DNA from: Methanolinea sp. | GTDB lineage: Archaea; Halobacteriota; Methanomicrobia; Methanomicrobiales; Methanospirillaceae | Reading direction: 5' to 3' | Assembly: GCA_025453675.1 (NCBI GenBank) | Contig: JALOPW010000001.1 | Location: forward strand, 1 to 64,000 | DNA length: 64,000 nucleotides | Shown: piece after piece, positions 34,068 through 46,373 of the stretch | Numbering within the stretch: position 1 is the first letter of the stretch | Layout of the letters: the number at the start of each line of letters is the position of its first letter | Notes under the pieces: model-generated | The model's input: the letters and a program-made list of their open reading frames with translations, nothing else | Databases searched by the model: none | What the model was told of the DNA's origin: nothing | Translations under genes and position numbers: made by a program

Positions 34068-34691
34068 TTAATTGACCCTTGCTGCGGCCTTCTCCGCGAT
34101 CCCTTTCAGGAAGTCATAATCTGCAGTGCCGTCCCCCACCATGGTGGTGAGTATCTCATAGACGTCTCCCTTTCCGAACACGATGGTATACCCGGAGAGC
34201 GTGGTATTGGGGTAGGCAAAATGATACGCAATACTGGCCTCGCCCACCCTTGGATCGGCAAGGGATGAGAGTGACCAGCTCGAAAGCTCAGGGTAATTCT
34301 CTGTGAAGACTGATGCGAGGCGTTCATGAGTCACTGGCTGGGAGTAAATGAGGATGATCTGGTCGACCAGCTCCCCTGTGGGGAAGTCTGAACTCTCGTT
34401 GCTCACCGTCACCGAGTAGCCTCCCTGGTAAGAGGGGTCAGACAAAAGGCTGCTCTCGTCCGGGGGTTCTGTCTCGCCCGCGTATATCAGCTCATAGCCT
34501 TCCGGGAAGTCTGACAGTTCCAGGGCAATCCCCGGGAGTGAGTCAGGAGATGTTCCCGCCAGGGGAGTTATCACCGGGGATGTTCCACCTGCAGAAGGTG
34601 ACGATATCGCCGTCTGCGAGGTGCAACCACAGGAGAAGAGGATACCTGCCAGGACAGCTGCCAGGAGAAGAAAATACCACGCCGGTCTCAT
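34068..34691 (-). CDS. lipoprotein of unknown function
   Basis: A 207-residue protein with a lipoprotein-type signal (FSCGC, likely lipid anchor at Cys21 or Cys23), a Ser/Thr/Pro spacer and one globular domain ('LELSDFPEGYELIYAGETEP', 'TGELVDQIILIYSQPV', 'YTIVFGKGDVYEILTTMVGDG'). Short lipoproteins with the 'DFPEGYEL' opening recur in Methanomicrobiales surface proteins, with no known job. The ATG at 34691 gives a normal signal; longer starts add unrelated residues. It lies 50 bases from, and on the same strand as, marker protein 8. Confidence 0.7.
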   Translation of the reverse strand: MRPAWYFLLLAAVLAGILFSCGCTSQTAISSPSAGGTSPVITPLAGTSPDSLPGIALELSDFPEGYELIYAGETEPPDESSLLSDPSYQGGYSVTVSNESSDFPTGELVDQIILIYSQPVTHERLASVFTENYPELSSWSLSSLADPRVGEASIAYHFAYPNTTLSGYTIVFGKGDVYEILTTMVGDGTADYDFLKGIAEKAAARVN

Positions 34692-35059
34692 ACAAACCAC
34701 TTTGATTACGTTCTGACCTCCATCCCGATAGTGGTTTCTGTTCGTCGCCACCTATCGCACAGCTCTGGTGACCCGGGTACTGGAACTGGGGCCTGTGATA
34801 CCCGCACTTGCAACAGGTCCAGGGGGAAATTTCCGCTATTCGAAAGGGAATTTGAGAATACAATGCGGGTGGCAACATCAAATCATTGTGAAAAATGCGA
34901 AACGCAGAGGATTTGGAGAACATTCCGGGTTATATGAAGTGATTTTACAGGGAACCACCGTCCATCCCATCGAGAATTGGAACTATTCACTCTCAACGTC
35001 CTTGTCGTGAAGGGGAATATCATAATACTCTGAAGGTATCATGCAGTGTAACGACATCC
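34692..35059. other. gap upstream of the second receiver kinase
   Basis: A gap of 368 bases with no supported gene; the longest frame on the plus strand (34768 onward) has no recognisable features. The segment 35020-35050 (atatcataatactc followed by gaaggtatcatgcag) may hold a promoter and ribosome-binding site for the gene at 35060. Confidence 0.35.
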
Positions 35060-38000
35060 ATGATCTCTGTCCTTTATATCGATGACGAACCCGGGCTGCT
35101 CGAGATAGGGAAGATTTACCTGGAAAGGAAGGGCGAATTCGCGGTTGATACAGCCATCTCAGGCCCTGAGGCTCTTCAAATCATTCAATTAAAAAGGTTT
35201 GAAGCGATTATCTCCGACTACCAGATGCCGGGAATGAATGGCATCGAATTGTTAAAGCACATCAGGGCATCTGGAAATCGCATCCCATTCATCATCTTCA
35301 CCGGTCGCGGGCGTGAAGAGGTCGTCATCCAGGCGCTGAATGAGGGGGCTGACTTCTACCTCCAGAAGGGAGGGGAACCGGGATCGCAGTTCGCAGAACT
35401 GATCCACAAGGTCCGTCAGGCCGTCCAGCAGAGACGGGCGGAGGAGAGTATTCGTGACCATGAACGAAGGGAGGCGGACATTCTCAACTTCCTGCCGGAT
35501 GCAACATTTGCTATCGACACTGAGGGCAGGGTGATAGCATGGAACCGGGCAATCGAGAAGATGACCAATGTCAAGGCAGAAGACATTGTTGGAAAGGGAG
35601 ATTACGAATATGCGATTCCCTTTTACCACGAGCGACGTCCAATACTCATCGACCTCGTCCTCAGTGAAGATCCAGCCACTGCTGCGAAATATCCGGTCAT
35701 CAAACGGGAAGGAAATAAGATTGTCTCTGAAATCACCATTCCCCACTTCAACGAGGGACGGGGTGCTGCCCTCTGGTTCACTGCTTCTCCGTTGTATGAT
35801 ACCGGGGGGAATGTTGTCGGAGCCATCGAATCGATTCGTGAGATCACGGAGAGGAAACAGGTGGAGGAGGCGTTGAATGAGAGCGAAAGACGTTTCCGCG
35901 ATCTCTCCGATCTGCTACCCCAGGTCATCTACGAAGCGGATGCGAACGGCAACGTAACCTACGCGAACCGCATCGCATTCGCGATGTTCGGGTATGCAGA
36001 GGAAGATCTGCAAAAAGGGTTGAATGTCCTGGACCTGATTGCCCCCGATGATCGGAAACGGGCCGGATGCATGTTCCTCCAGCTGATAGAAAAAGGATCC
36101 CGCAAACAGGAAACCAGAGAATATGGGGCACTGCGAAAAGACGGCAGTACGTTTCCTGTCTCAATTTACTCATCCCCCGTTCTCCGGGAAGGCAGGATTG
36201 TCGGGATACGCGGCATCATCATCGACATCACAGATCAAATCCAGGCAGAAAAGAGAATACGCGAGAGCGAGCAGAACTACCGGCTTCTCTTCGAGACTGC
36301 GACCGAAGGTATTCTCATCGCGCAGGGGGATCGCATGGTGCATATCAACCCGGCGCTCGTCAAACTCCTCGAACGTCCTGCAGATGTCATCACCTCACAC
36401 CCGTTCACAGATTTTATCCATCCCGATGATCGCGAGATGGTCCTCGACCGCCACCTCCAGCGGATGAGGGGAGATATCCCTCCTACCGGGTATATGTTCA
36501 GGATCCTCACGGGATCTGAGCAGGAAAAATGGGTATGGATCAACTCGACCCTGATCACCTGGTCCGGAAAACCTGCAACTCTCTCTTTTCTCACTGACAT
36601 CACGGAACAAAAAAAGGCTGAAGAAGGCCTTGTGTCAGCCAACAAGGAGTACATAAACCTGCTCAACCAGATCCAGGATGTGTATTACAGGAGTGACGAG
36701 CAGGGCAGGCTGATAAAAGCCAGCCAGTCCTGGGCGACACTCCTTGGATATGATGATCCCACTGAGTGCCTCGGGAGGAGTATCGCTGACGATTTCTATG
36801 TCAATCCCCCTGATCGGAAAAAACTCATCGAGGAGATTTACCGGGACGGGAAAGTGACCAATTACGAAGTCTTACTGAAAAAAAAGGATGGATCCCCTGT
36901 ACTCGTCGAGACGAGCAGCCATCTCTACCGTGATCCTGCGGGGAATATTCTCGGCATCGAGGGAACATTCCGTGATATCACCGAACGGAAGCAGCAGGAG
37001 TCCATACTCCGCAACCAGCTCACTCTCGGCCTGGAATTACAGCAAATCCACGAAATGCATGAGGCACTGGAAGCTTGCCTGGATGCAGCGATCGAGATAT
37101 CGGGGATGGATTCGGGGGGGTTCTACCTGGTCGACGAAGAGAGCGGATCTCTTGATCTCATCCTCTCACAGAATCTTGGTGATGCCTTTGTAGAAAGTGT
37201 CTCACATTATCCTCCTGATTCTGCAAACGCACGGATGGTCAAGGCAGGAAAGCCGCTTTTTTCCCATTTCAACGACCTTGGGATTGCCAATTCTCCCGCC
37301 CAGCAACAGGAGGCACTGAGGGCAGTTGCCATTCTCCCGATAACCTCCAACGGCAGAAGTATCGCCTTCATGAACCTGTCCTCGCATACCGTTTCGGATA
37401 TATCCCCGAATGCACGAGTTGCCCTTGAGACGATTGCCACACAGATCGGGGCTGCAATCGAACGGATCAGGGCAGACAAGGTGCTTGCCGAGAGCGAGCA
37501 GCGATACAGGAATGTCGTGGAAGACCAGACCGAATTTATCTCGAGATTTCTACCCGACGGCACTCACGTCTTTGTGAATGATGCCTATTGCCGGTATTTT
37601 GGATTGCGCCGTGAAGAGATAATGGGGCACTCGTTCAGGCCAAAGATCCCGAAAGATGACCGGGAGCGCGTGAAACGATTCTTTGAATCCCTGACACCGG
37701 ATAATCCTGTGGGGAGCATCCAACACCGGATCCTCATGCCTGATGGAAAAACACGCTGGCAGAGATGGAGCGACCGGGGCATCTTCGATCCTTCCGGGAC
37801 ACTCATCGAATACCAGTCGGTCGGCAGGGATATCACCGATATCAAGGAAGTGGAAGAGGAACTTCGCGAGAAGGAGTCGTGGTACCTTAACCTCACTGAG
37901 GGATCCCCTGATATTATCTTCATGATCGACCGAAACGACCGGATCACCTATGTGAACAGGGCTGCCGCGGCGACAATGGGAGTAGATCCGAATGATATCA

Positions 38001-39295
38001 TCGGGCGCGAACGGGGTGGTCTCTTTCCTGAAGACATATCCATGCAACAGCGGAAAGCGATAGGGAAGGTCATTGAGACCGGTGAGCAGTTACGCAGTTC
38101 CGGAAAGCTCAGTTTTGGAGGGAGCCTCCACTGGTTCGATCACTCCCTCGTCCCCGTCTGGGACTCATCGGGGAATATAACCCATGTGCTGGGGATCTCC
38201 CGCGACATCACGGAACAGAAGAGGGGAGAGGTGGCGCTTCGCACAAGAACCGAGGAGCTCGACAACCGCAACCGGATCATAATTACCCTCCTTGATACCA
38301 TCCCGGTCGGCATCTTCATGGTCGAAGCCCCTTCAGGAAAACCTATCATCGCCAACCGGGAGGCGGCCCGGCTGCTCGGCCGGGGTGTTCTACCGGATGC
38401 AACAGAAGAGAACCTTGCCGACGTCTATCGGGCATATCAGGCCGGTCCATGCACACCATATCCCCCAGATCAGATGCCGATTATCCGGGGTATGAAAGGA
38501 GAGGCCAGCTATGTGGATGATATGGTGGTGGTCAGACCGGATGGCACGAGGGTCATGCTGGAGGTGTTCGGCACCCCCGTCACCGACCGGGAGAACCGTG
38601 TGATCGCAAGTCTTGTCAGTTTCCTCGACATCACTAACAGGAAACAGGAGGAGGAGGTCCTCAAGGAGAAGAACAAGAAGATCAATCTGCTGGCCAGCAT
38701 CACCCGGCATGACGTGGCGAACCAGGTCTCCATCCTGAGGGGGTATGCAACGATCGCGATGATGCATAACCCCGATCCCACGGTGAGGGATCTCCTCTCT
38801 AAAATCGATTCGGCTGGATCCACGATAACTCAACAGATTGAATTCATCAAGGCATATGAGAAACTTGGCTTACATGCACCCGGATGGTACAATGTGAGCG
38901 ATATTATTGCACAATTCAACCCCGAGGACATTACCCTCACCTGTAACTGCAAAGATATCGAAGTTTGTGCAGACCCGATGCTGGAGAAGGTCTTTTTTAA
39001 CCTCATAGACAACGCCGCCCGTCACGGAGAGAAGGTCACCGCAATCAGCGTTCTCTGCGAAGAAGATCATGACGGCCTTTCCATTCTTGTCGAGGATGAC
39101 GGAATCGGGATCCCCCCTGACAGGAAGGCGCGGATCTTTGAGAAAGGATATGGCAAGAATACGGGTTTCGGGCTCTTCCTGGCACGGGAGATCCTTGCGA
39201 TGACAGGGATAACCATCCGTGAGACGGGGGTCCCCGGCAAGGGGGCGAGGTTCGAACTGCGTGTGCCAGGGGAGAACTACCGCAGGCATCCATGA
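35060..39295 (+). CDS. receiver-multi-PAS-GAF-histidine kinase
   Basis: A 1411-residue cytosolic sensor, paralogue of the gene at 10714. It has a receiver domain (D8, D9, phospho-acceptor D53 in SDYQMP, later YLQKGG), four PAS modules (about residues 135-650), a GAF domain (about 660-815, 'EACLDAAIEISGMDSGGFYL'), and three more PAS modules (about 820-1200). The kinase has H-box 'SITRHDVANQV', N-box 'NLIDNAARHG', G1 'EDDGIGI' and G2 'GFGLFLAREI'. The C-terminal end 'GENYRRHP' also resembles the paralogue. No transmembrane part and no partner regulator nearby. The ligand or redox cue is unknown. Confidence 0.93.
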   Translation: MISVLYIDDEPGLLEIGKIYLERKGEFAVDTAISGPEALQIIQLKRFEAIISDYQMPGMNGIELLKHIRASGNRIPFIIFTGRGREEVVIQALNEGADFYLQKGGEPGSQFAELIHKVRQAVQQRRAEESIRDHERREADILNFLPDATFAIDTEGRVIAWNRAIEKMTNVKAEDIVGKGDYEYAIPFYHERRPILIDLVLSEDPATAAKYPVIKREGNKIVSEITIPHFNEGRGAALWFTASPLYDTGGNVVGAIESIREITERKQVEEALNESERRFRDLSDLLPQVIYEADANGNVTYANRIAFAMFGYAEEDLQKGLNVLDLIAPDDRKRAGCMFLQLIEKGSRKQETREYGALRKDGSTFPVSIYSSPVLREGRIVGIRGIIIDITDQIQAEKRIRESEQNYRLLFETATEGILIAQGDRMVHINPALVKLLERPADVITSHPFTDFIHPDDREMVLDRHLQRMRGDIPPTGYMFRILTGSEQEKWVWINSTLITWSGKPATLSFLTDITEQKKAEEGLVSANKEYINLLNQIQDVYYRSDEQGRLIKASQSWATLLGYDDPTECLGRSIADDFYVNPPDRKKLIEEIYRDGKVTNYEVLLKKKDGSPVLVETSSHLYRDPAGNILGIEGTFRDITERKQQESILRNQLTLGLELQQIHEMHEALEACLDAAIEISGMDSGGFYLVDEESGSLDLILSQNLGDAFVESVSHYPPDSANARMVKAGKPLFSHFNDLGIANSPAQQQEALRAVAILPITSNGRSIAFMNLSSHTVSDISPNARVALETIATQIGAAIERIRADKVLAESEQRYRNVVEDQTEFISRFLPDGTHVFVNDAYCRYFGLRREEIMGHSFRPKIPKDDRERVKRFFESLTPDNPVGSIQHRILMPDGKTRWQRWSDRGIFDPSGTLIEYQSVGRDITDIKEVEEELREKESWYLNLTEGSPDIIFMIDRNDRITYVNRAAAATMGVDPNDIIGRERGGLFPEDISMQQRKAIGKVIETGEQLRSSGKLSFGGSLHWFDHSLVPVWDSSGNITHVLGISRDITEQKRGEVALRTRTEELDNRNRIIITLLDTIPVGIFMVEAPSGKPIIANREAARLLGRGVLPDATEENLADVYRAYQAGPCTPYPPDQMPIIRGMKGEASYVDDMVVVRPDGTRVMLEVFGTPVTDRENRVIASLVSFLDITNRKQEEEVLKEKNKKINLLASITRHDVANQVSILRGYATIAMMHNPDPTVRDLLSKIDSAGSTITQQIEFIKAYEKLGLHAPGWYNVSDIIAQFNPEDITLTCNCKDIEVCADPMLEKVFFNLIDNAARHGEKVTAISVLCEEDHDGLSILVEDDGIGIPPDRKARIFEKGYGKNTGFGLFLAREILAMTGITIRETGVPGKGARFELRVPGENYRRHP

Positions 39296-39452
39296 AAGGT
39301 GCAGAGGGCGCTTCCTGGCCGCACGAATCCGGGCTCTTTGCGATGCCCGGGAAATGATCATCATGTGTAAAAGTGGTGATTGAGGGCACTCCCGCCTTCC
39401 TGGGAGTCCTCTCCAAAAGGGGGAGGAGGGGATTATCTGTCCCCTATCCGGT

Positions 39453-40286
39453 TCACTCTGATACCGGCACCAGCCTCCCTTTCAGCTGCGACTCGAGGTC
39501 AAGCTGCATCAGTTCGACCACATTCGAGACGACACCCCTGATATCCTTTCTGATCATCTGGTCATTTTGGAAGAATTCAGCGTCCGTGCTGCTATTGAAC
39601 TGAGCCCCGTGTGTCCTGAATGCGATCCCAAACGGGGCAAGGATATACCCCATCTGCTGGAAGAAAAGGAAAATATCCATCGCAGTCTTTATGGCGCCGT
39701 CCTCGTGGCCAGCGACAAGAATGCCGACCACTTTCCCATCGGTCAGCCCTGGCCTGTCGAGGTGGAAGAGGTTCTGCATGCAGGTGGTCCGGTCGAGGAA
39801 GTCCTTGAGCCGGGCGGACATGTTGTTCCAGTTGATAGGGGATGCCACGATGACCGCTTTGGATGCCGCGATCATCTGGTGGAACGCGGGCATGTCGTCC
39901 TGTGAATTTCTGCAAGGGTAGGTGCAATACTCGGCCTTCATGCTGTAACAGCACCAGCAGTGATCGATCACATATTCGCTCAAATTGAACCGGCGATAGC
40001 TTAAACCCCTTGATTTCAGCTCCTCCTCTGCAAGGTCGACCATGTACGACGTATTGTGGCCGCGGTGCGTACTCCCGTTGATCAGGAGGACATCGAAAGG
40101 ATCACCATCGTAGGTGAGCCAGGAATGTTCTCTTATTGTCGTAAATTCCGTAGAATTGCTGCCGCACCTCGGGCACCCCTTCGGCGGCTTCTGCCCCGTG
40201 AAGAGAAAACCGCATACGGTACATCTCCATGTCGTTTCCGTATCTTGTGTCACGGAGCTGTTCATGATGGGTGCGGTGTCCGGCAT
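39453..40286 (-). CDS. rubredoxin-like domain fused to iron-sulfur flavoprotein (NADPH-dependent FMN reductase fold)
   Basis: A 277-residue protein. Residues about 20-45 form a rubredoxin-type iron centre (CTVCGF and CPRCGS). Residues 60-277 have the flavodoxin-like fold of the Isf/FMN-reductase group, with the FMN phosphate loop 'LLINGSTHRGHNTSY', the compact Cys cluster 'HCWCCYSM...CTYPC' that holds a [4Fe-4S] cluster in Isf, and 'ASPINWNNMSARLKDFLDR'. Isf-type proteins pass electrons from ferredoxin to O2 or peroxide in methanogens. The fused rubredoxin suggests an intramolecular relay. It diverges from the catalase remnant and katG. Start ATG 40286; a second Met follows at 40265. Confidence 0.87.
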   Translation of the reverse strand: MPDTAPIMNSSVTQDTETTWRCTVCGFLFTGQKPPKGCPRCGSNSTEFTTIREHSWLTYDGDPFDVLLINGSTHRGHNTSYMVDLAEEELKSRGLSYRRFNLSEYVIDHCWCCYSMKAEYCTYPCRNSQDDMPAFHQMIAASKAVIVASPINWNNMSARLKDFLDRTTCMQNLFHLDRPGLTDGKVVGILVAGHEDGAIKTAMDIFLFFQQMGYILAPFGIAFRTHGAQFNSSTDAEFFQNDQMIRKDIRGVVSNVVELMQLDLESQLKGRLVPVSE

Positions 40287-40438
40287 CGCCGTGTCCTCCA
40301 GTGTATCATTGATAACCCCGGTTGGGATTGAGACGGTAAATAGGTTGAGACTGGTGACATGTTCACAGGAATACCTTGGATTACCCTGAAACATATGCTT
40401 AAAGTGCAGGTGCCTGAATTACTCACATGAGGAAGGAT

Positions 40439-43043
<2,605 letters not shown>

Positions 43044-43106
43044 ACATAGCATAAAAGTCTTCAATGGTGGAGAACCTCACGAGCGGATAAGGAATTCGGG
43101 CAGTGT

Positions 43107-44207
43107 GTGGTAAAAAGAGTTGAAGTTGTGAAGGGTATATCCAGTGGAGCGCCACGAATCATCTCATGGAACATCACTCTTAAATGCCCCCTCCGGTGTG
43201 CACACTGCTACGTGGACGCAGGCGGCCGCGAGGCAGAGGGAGCGCTCTCGACAGAGGAGGCGTTCGGGGTCATCGACCAGGTCTGTGAGGCGGGAAGGCC
43301 TATCGTCGTGTTGAGCGGGGGAGAACCCCTTCTTCGCGAGGACATCTATGAGATTGCACAGTACGGAACAGATCAGGGACTCCGGATGGTGATGGGATCG
43401 AGCGGGGTCCTGATTGACCGTGCAAGCGCAGCATGCCTCAGAGAAGCAGGGATCAGTGCCGTTGCCATCAGCCTTGACTCCGCGGATCCCGAAGTCCATG
43501 ATTCGTTCAGGGGGATGAGTGGAGTATGGGAGAAAGCTGTGCAAGCGATCCGGTATTGCCGGGATGAAGGGATGAATGTTCAGATCAACACTTCGATAAT
43601 ACAGTCGGATATCAGTTCATTGGACTCAGTGATCTCCCTTGGGATGTCCCTTGGTGTTTGCGATTACCAGGTTTTCTTCCCTGTGCCATCAGGCAGGGGA
43701 AGAGACTTCGGTACAGGCAGCCCGGGGGAGTACGAGGATTTGATCCGGCATATCCTTCTCCATTACAGGAACCGGGAGGTGAATATCCGCCCCACCTGCG
43801 CCCCCCAGTTCCGCCGCATCGCTGACAACCTTGGAATCCGGAACGGCAGATGGGGCCGGGGATGTATCGCGGGTATCAGTTACTGCCGGATTTACGCGAA
43901 CGGTGACGTGACCCCCTGCCCTTATCTCCCGGTGAGTGCCGGGAATGTGCGCAACACACCGTTCTCCCGGATCTGGCATCAATCTGAAATTTTCACTGCG
44001 CTCCGTGATATCAATCGGCTCACGGGAAAATGCGGGCGTTGCGACTTCAAAGAGGTGTGCGGGGGCTGTCGGGCCAGGGCATACCGGGGTGCTGATGCCT
44101 TCTCCACCAGCTGGTGCGACGGCCTTGCACGGCCGGAATCACTTGGAGGGGAACTCTGTGCAGAAGACCCGTGGTGCCCCTACCAGCCCGGGGAGGTCCC
44201 GAAGTGA
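43107..44207 (+). CDS. ahbD: radical SAM heme b synthase (Fe-coproporphyrin III oxidative decarboxylase), AhbD
   Basis: A 366-residue radical SAM enzyme. The cluster motif CPLRCAHCY (CxxxCxxC) starts near residue 28 and 'VLSGGEPLLREDI' is the SAM-binding GGE motif. The 'YGTDQGLRMVMGSSG' stretch matches AhbD rather than AhbC. A C-terminal auxiliary-cluster region has several Cys ('GKCGRCDFKEVCGGCRARAY'). In the established siroheme-dependent route AhbD converts two propionates of coproheme to vinyls, giving heme b. The gene starts with GTG at 43107 (another GTG at 43128 is possible) and its stop overlaps the ahbA start, so it heads a four-gene operon just after katG. Confidence 0.87.
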   Translation: MVKRVEVVKGISSGAPRIISWNITLKCPLRCAHCYVDAGGREAEGALSTEEAFGVIDQVCEAGRPIVVLSGGEPLLREDIYEIAQYGTDQGLRMVMGSSGVLIDRASAACLREAGISAVAISLDSADPEVHDSFRGMSGVWEKAVQAIRYCRDEGMNVQINTSIIQSDISSLDSVISLGMSLGVCDYQVFFPVPSGRGRDFGTGSPGEYEDLIRHILLHYRNREVNIRPTCAPQFRRIADNLGIRNGRWGRGCIAGISYCRIYANGDVTPCPYLPVSAGNVRNTPFSRIWHQSEIFTALRDINRLTGKCGRCDFKEVCGGCRARAYRGADAFSTSWCDGLARPESLGGELCAEDPWCPYQPGEVPK

Positions 44208-44716
44208 CTGCTGATATCGTGCTTGACAAGACGGATATCGCCATCCTGAACACGCTCCAGGAGGACGTCCCTCTTGTTTCCCGCCCATGGAGCGAGATCG
44301 CTGGCAAGGTCGGCCTTCCAGAGCATAAGCTCCTTGACCGGATGAAACGCCTGAAAGATGCCGGTATTCTTAAAGGGATCTCACCAATCCTTGATTCCCG
44401 TGAGTGGGGACTCTCTGCGGCAACGCTGGTAGCACTCCATCTCCCTCCCGGGAGAGTGAAGGAGATCGCGTGCATCATCAGCAGTTACCCGGAAGTTTCC
44501 CATAATTTCCGGCGGGACCACTACTACTCGCTCTGGTTCACGCTCTCCGGGAGAGACAAGGAGGCTATCAAAAGGCTGCTCCTGGAGATCCTGCAGCGAA
44601 CCGGGGTTGCAGAAGAGGATGTCCTGAATCTTCCCACAGTAAAAAAACTCAAAATCGATGTCCGTTTTGCATTCGATCAGGAAGAGGTAAGGGAGGGTAT
44701 CATTGGACCAGGTTGA
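44204..44716 (+). CDS. ahbA: siroheme decarboxylase subunit, AhbA type (Lrp/AsnC-like)
   Basis: A 170-residue Lrp/AsnC-like protein that acts as an enzyme. The N-terminal winged-helix part ('LDKTDIAILNTLQEDVPLVS', 'LDRMKRLKDAGILKGISPIL') is followed by a RAM-like domain with 'YPEVSHNFRRDHYYSLWFTL', where the conserved His residues line the siroheme pocket. With AhbB it removes two acetate carboxyls from siroheme to give 12,18-didecarboxysiroheme. The start is GTG at 44204 (GTGA overlap with the ahbD stop). The His-rich HN.RRDH..LWFT segment is why I call it AhbA rather than AhbB. It overlaps ahbB by 14 bases. Confidence 0.85.
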   Translation: MTADIVLDKTDIAILNTLQEDVPLVSRPWSEIAGKVGLPEHKLLDRMKRLKDAGILKGISPILDSREWGLSAATLVALHLPPGRVKEIACIISSYPEVSHNFRRDHYYSLWFTLSGRDKEAIKRLLLEILQRTGVAEEDVLNLPTVKKLKIDVRFAFDQEEVREGIIGPG

Positions 44717-45191
44717 TGTGCGCCTGATGGAGATCCTCGAAGGCGGGCTCCCCTTTGTCACGGAACCGTTTGAAGAGATCGCAATGCAGTTGAACATGAC
44801 CGGCAGAGAGGTCATCGAGCGAATCCGGAATCTTCAGTCAGAGGGAATTATCAGGAGATTTCGGGCCCGCATCAACCAGAGGAGGGTTGGCATCACGGCG
44901 AATGCCCTCGTGGCCTGGAAATGCGGGGATTCGCACAATGTCAATATGGGATCGCTGCTGGCATCGTTCCCCTGCGTCACCCACTGTTATGAGCGCCTCC
45001 CGGTGCCGGGAAGGTGGGAGTACACCATCTATACTGTACATCACGGGTACAGCAGGGATGCAGTCCTTGATGAGATCAGGATGCTTGCGGACCACATTCA
45101 CGTTCACGATTATGTCGTGCTGTTCAGCACTGAAGAGTATAAACGGGTCCCGAATGTGAGGATCGGGGAGAACGGGAGCACCATGTCATGA
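44703..45191 (+). CDS. ahbB: siroheme decarboxylase subunit, AhbB type (Lrp/AsnC-like)
   Basis: A 162-residue partner of AhbA. Lrp-like N-terminus ('VDVRLMEILEGGLPFVTEPF', 'VIERIRNLQSEGIIRRFRAR'), then 'GITANALVAWKCG', 'SFPCVTHCYERLPVPGRWEY' and 'IYTVHHGYSRDAV', the ANA.VAWK and HCYER motifs typical of AhbB/NirH-like subunits. It starts with a TTG at 44703 inside the ahbA frame, supported by the strong Shine-Dalgarno gggaggg at 44691-44697. It overlaps ahbC by four bases (ATGA). The two subunits are co-translated and should form the heterodimeric decarboxylase. Confidence 0.86.
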   Translation: MDQVDVRLMEILEGGLPFVTEPFEEIAMQLNMTGREVIERIRNLQSEGIIRRFRARINQRRVGITANALVAWKCGDSHNVNMGSLLASFPCVTHCYERLPVPGRWEYTIYTVHHGYSRDAVLDEIRMLADHIHVHDYVVLFSTEEYKRVPNVRIGENGSTMS

Positions 45192-46369
45192 ACCGGATCA
45201 CCCAGTGCGTCCACGGGCGCGGAACGGTGAGTGCCGTCATGAAGCACAGGCAGGGACCCTCCGGGCAGGTGCCGAGCCGGTACCTCGCATTCTCGGGGAT
45301 GAAGAGGCCCGTGGTATTCTGGAACATCACGAACCGGTGCAACCTCTGCTGCGAGCACTGTTACAGCCGCTCAGATCTGCATTCACCTCCGGAAGGGGAG
45401 CTGACCACCGCCGATGCGCTCGGTCTCATCGATGACCTTGCCGTGATGGGTGTTCCGCTCATCCTCTTCACGGGCGGGGAGCCTCTTATTAGAACTGACA
45501 TATGGGAGCTCGCGGAGCATGCGAAGGAGAAGGGGATAAAGACCGCGCTCAGCACCAACGGAACTCTGATCACTGCGGAGATCGCCCGGGAGATCAGGAA
45601 GTGCGGGATCGAGTATGCGGGGATATCGCTTGACGGCGCCCGGGCAGAGACCCACGACCTGTTCAGGAACTCGCCTGGGGCATTCGAACGTACGGTTGCT
45701 GCGTTCGAGAGGTGCCGCGAGGCTGGAGTCAGGTCAGGGGTCAGAGTCACCCTGACAAGGCAGAACTGCGGGGAACTCGACGCCCTGATCGATCTCTCTT
45801 TGGCACTGGGCGCCTCCCGGTTCTGCCTGTACTGGCTGGTGCCATGTGGGCGGGGAATTGACTCGTATCACCGGTTGCAGGTCGGTAAGAGAGAGGTGAC
45901 GGAGGCGCTCAACCTGCTTTATCGGAAGGCTCAGGAGACAGACCCGTCCACGATGGAGTTCCTCACGGTCGACGCCCCTCAGGATTGTATTTACCTGCTC
46001 CAGTCGATGGAGCGCGATGGATCTCCGGACCTTGCCGATGCACAGGCGCTTCTCTCGTCCATGAACGGGGGGTGCAGCGCGGGAGATCGTGTTGCAAATA
46101 TCGATCCATGGGGAAACGTGTATCCCTGCCAGTTCGCCCGTTCTCCGGAATTTCTCATCGGAAACATCCGGGACCGGCCATTTTCATCTATATGGGGAGA
46201 GGACACCAATCCCGTGCTCAGGCAGTTCCGCGAAAAAAAAGTCCATATCCTGGGGAAATGCAGAGATTGCGGGTATTTCCATCTGTGCGGGGGAGGGTGC
46301 CGGGTGCGGGCGTATGCGGAGACCGGGGATCTCTCTGCCGATGACCCGTTCTGTTTTGTGCGTCAGTAA
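45188..46369 (+). CDS. ahbC: radical SAM 12,18-didecarboxysiroheme deacetylase, AhbC
   Basis: A 393-residue radical SAM enzyme. An N-terminal extension ('VHGRGTVSAVMKHR', 'VPSRYLAFSGMKRPVVFWNI') leads to CNLCCEHCY (CxxxCxxC), then 'LILFTGGEPLIRTDI' and a C-terminal SPASM-like Cys cluster ('GKCRDCGYFHLCGGGCRVRA'). The start 'TVSAVMKHR...PSRYLAFS...RPVVFWNITNRCN' is the AhbC pattern. It removes two acetate side chains to give iron-coproporphyrin III, the substrate of AhbD. It ends the ahbDABC operon and faces the convergent sulfite-reductase-like gene, only four bases away. Confidence 0.88.
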   Translation: MNRITQCVHGRGTVSAVMKHRQGPSGQVPSRYLAFSGMKRPVVFWNITNRCNLCCEHCYSRSDLHSPPEGELTTADALGLIDDLAVMGVPLILFTGGEPLIRTDIWELAEHAKEKGIKTALSTNGTLITAEIAREIRKCGIEYAGISLDGARAETHDLFRNSPGAFERTVAAFERCREAGVRSGVRVTLTRQNCGELDALIDLSLALGASRFCLYWLVPCGRGIDSYHRLQVGKREVTEALNLLYRKAQETDPSTMEFLTVDAPQDCIYLLQSMERDGSPDLADAQALLSSMNGGCSAGDRVANIDPWGNVYPCQFARSPEFLIGNIRDRPFSSIWGEDTNPVLRQFREKKVHILGKCRDCGYFHLCGGGCRVRAYAETGDLSADDPFCFVRQ

Positions 46370-46373
46370 TGTC

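Noticed and set aside
44204-45191. The two Lrp/AsnC-like genes as transcription regulators
   Set aside because: Gene context (between ahbD and ahbC) and HN.RRDH / HCYER motifs identify siroheme decarboxylase subunits.
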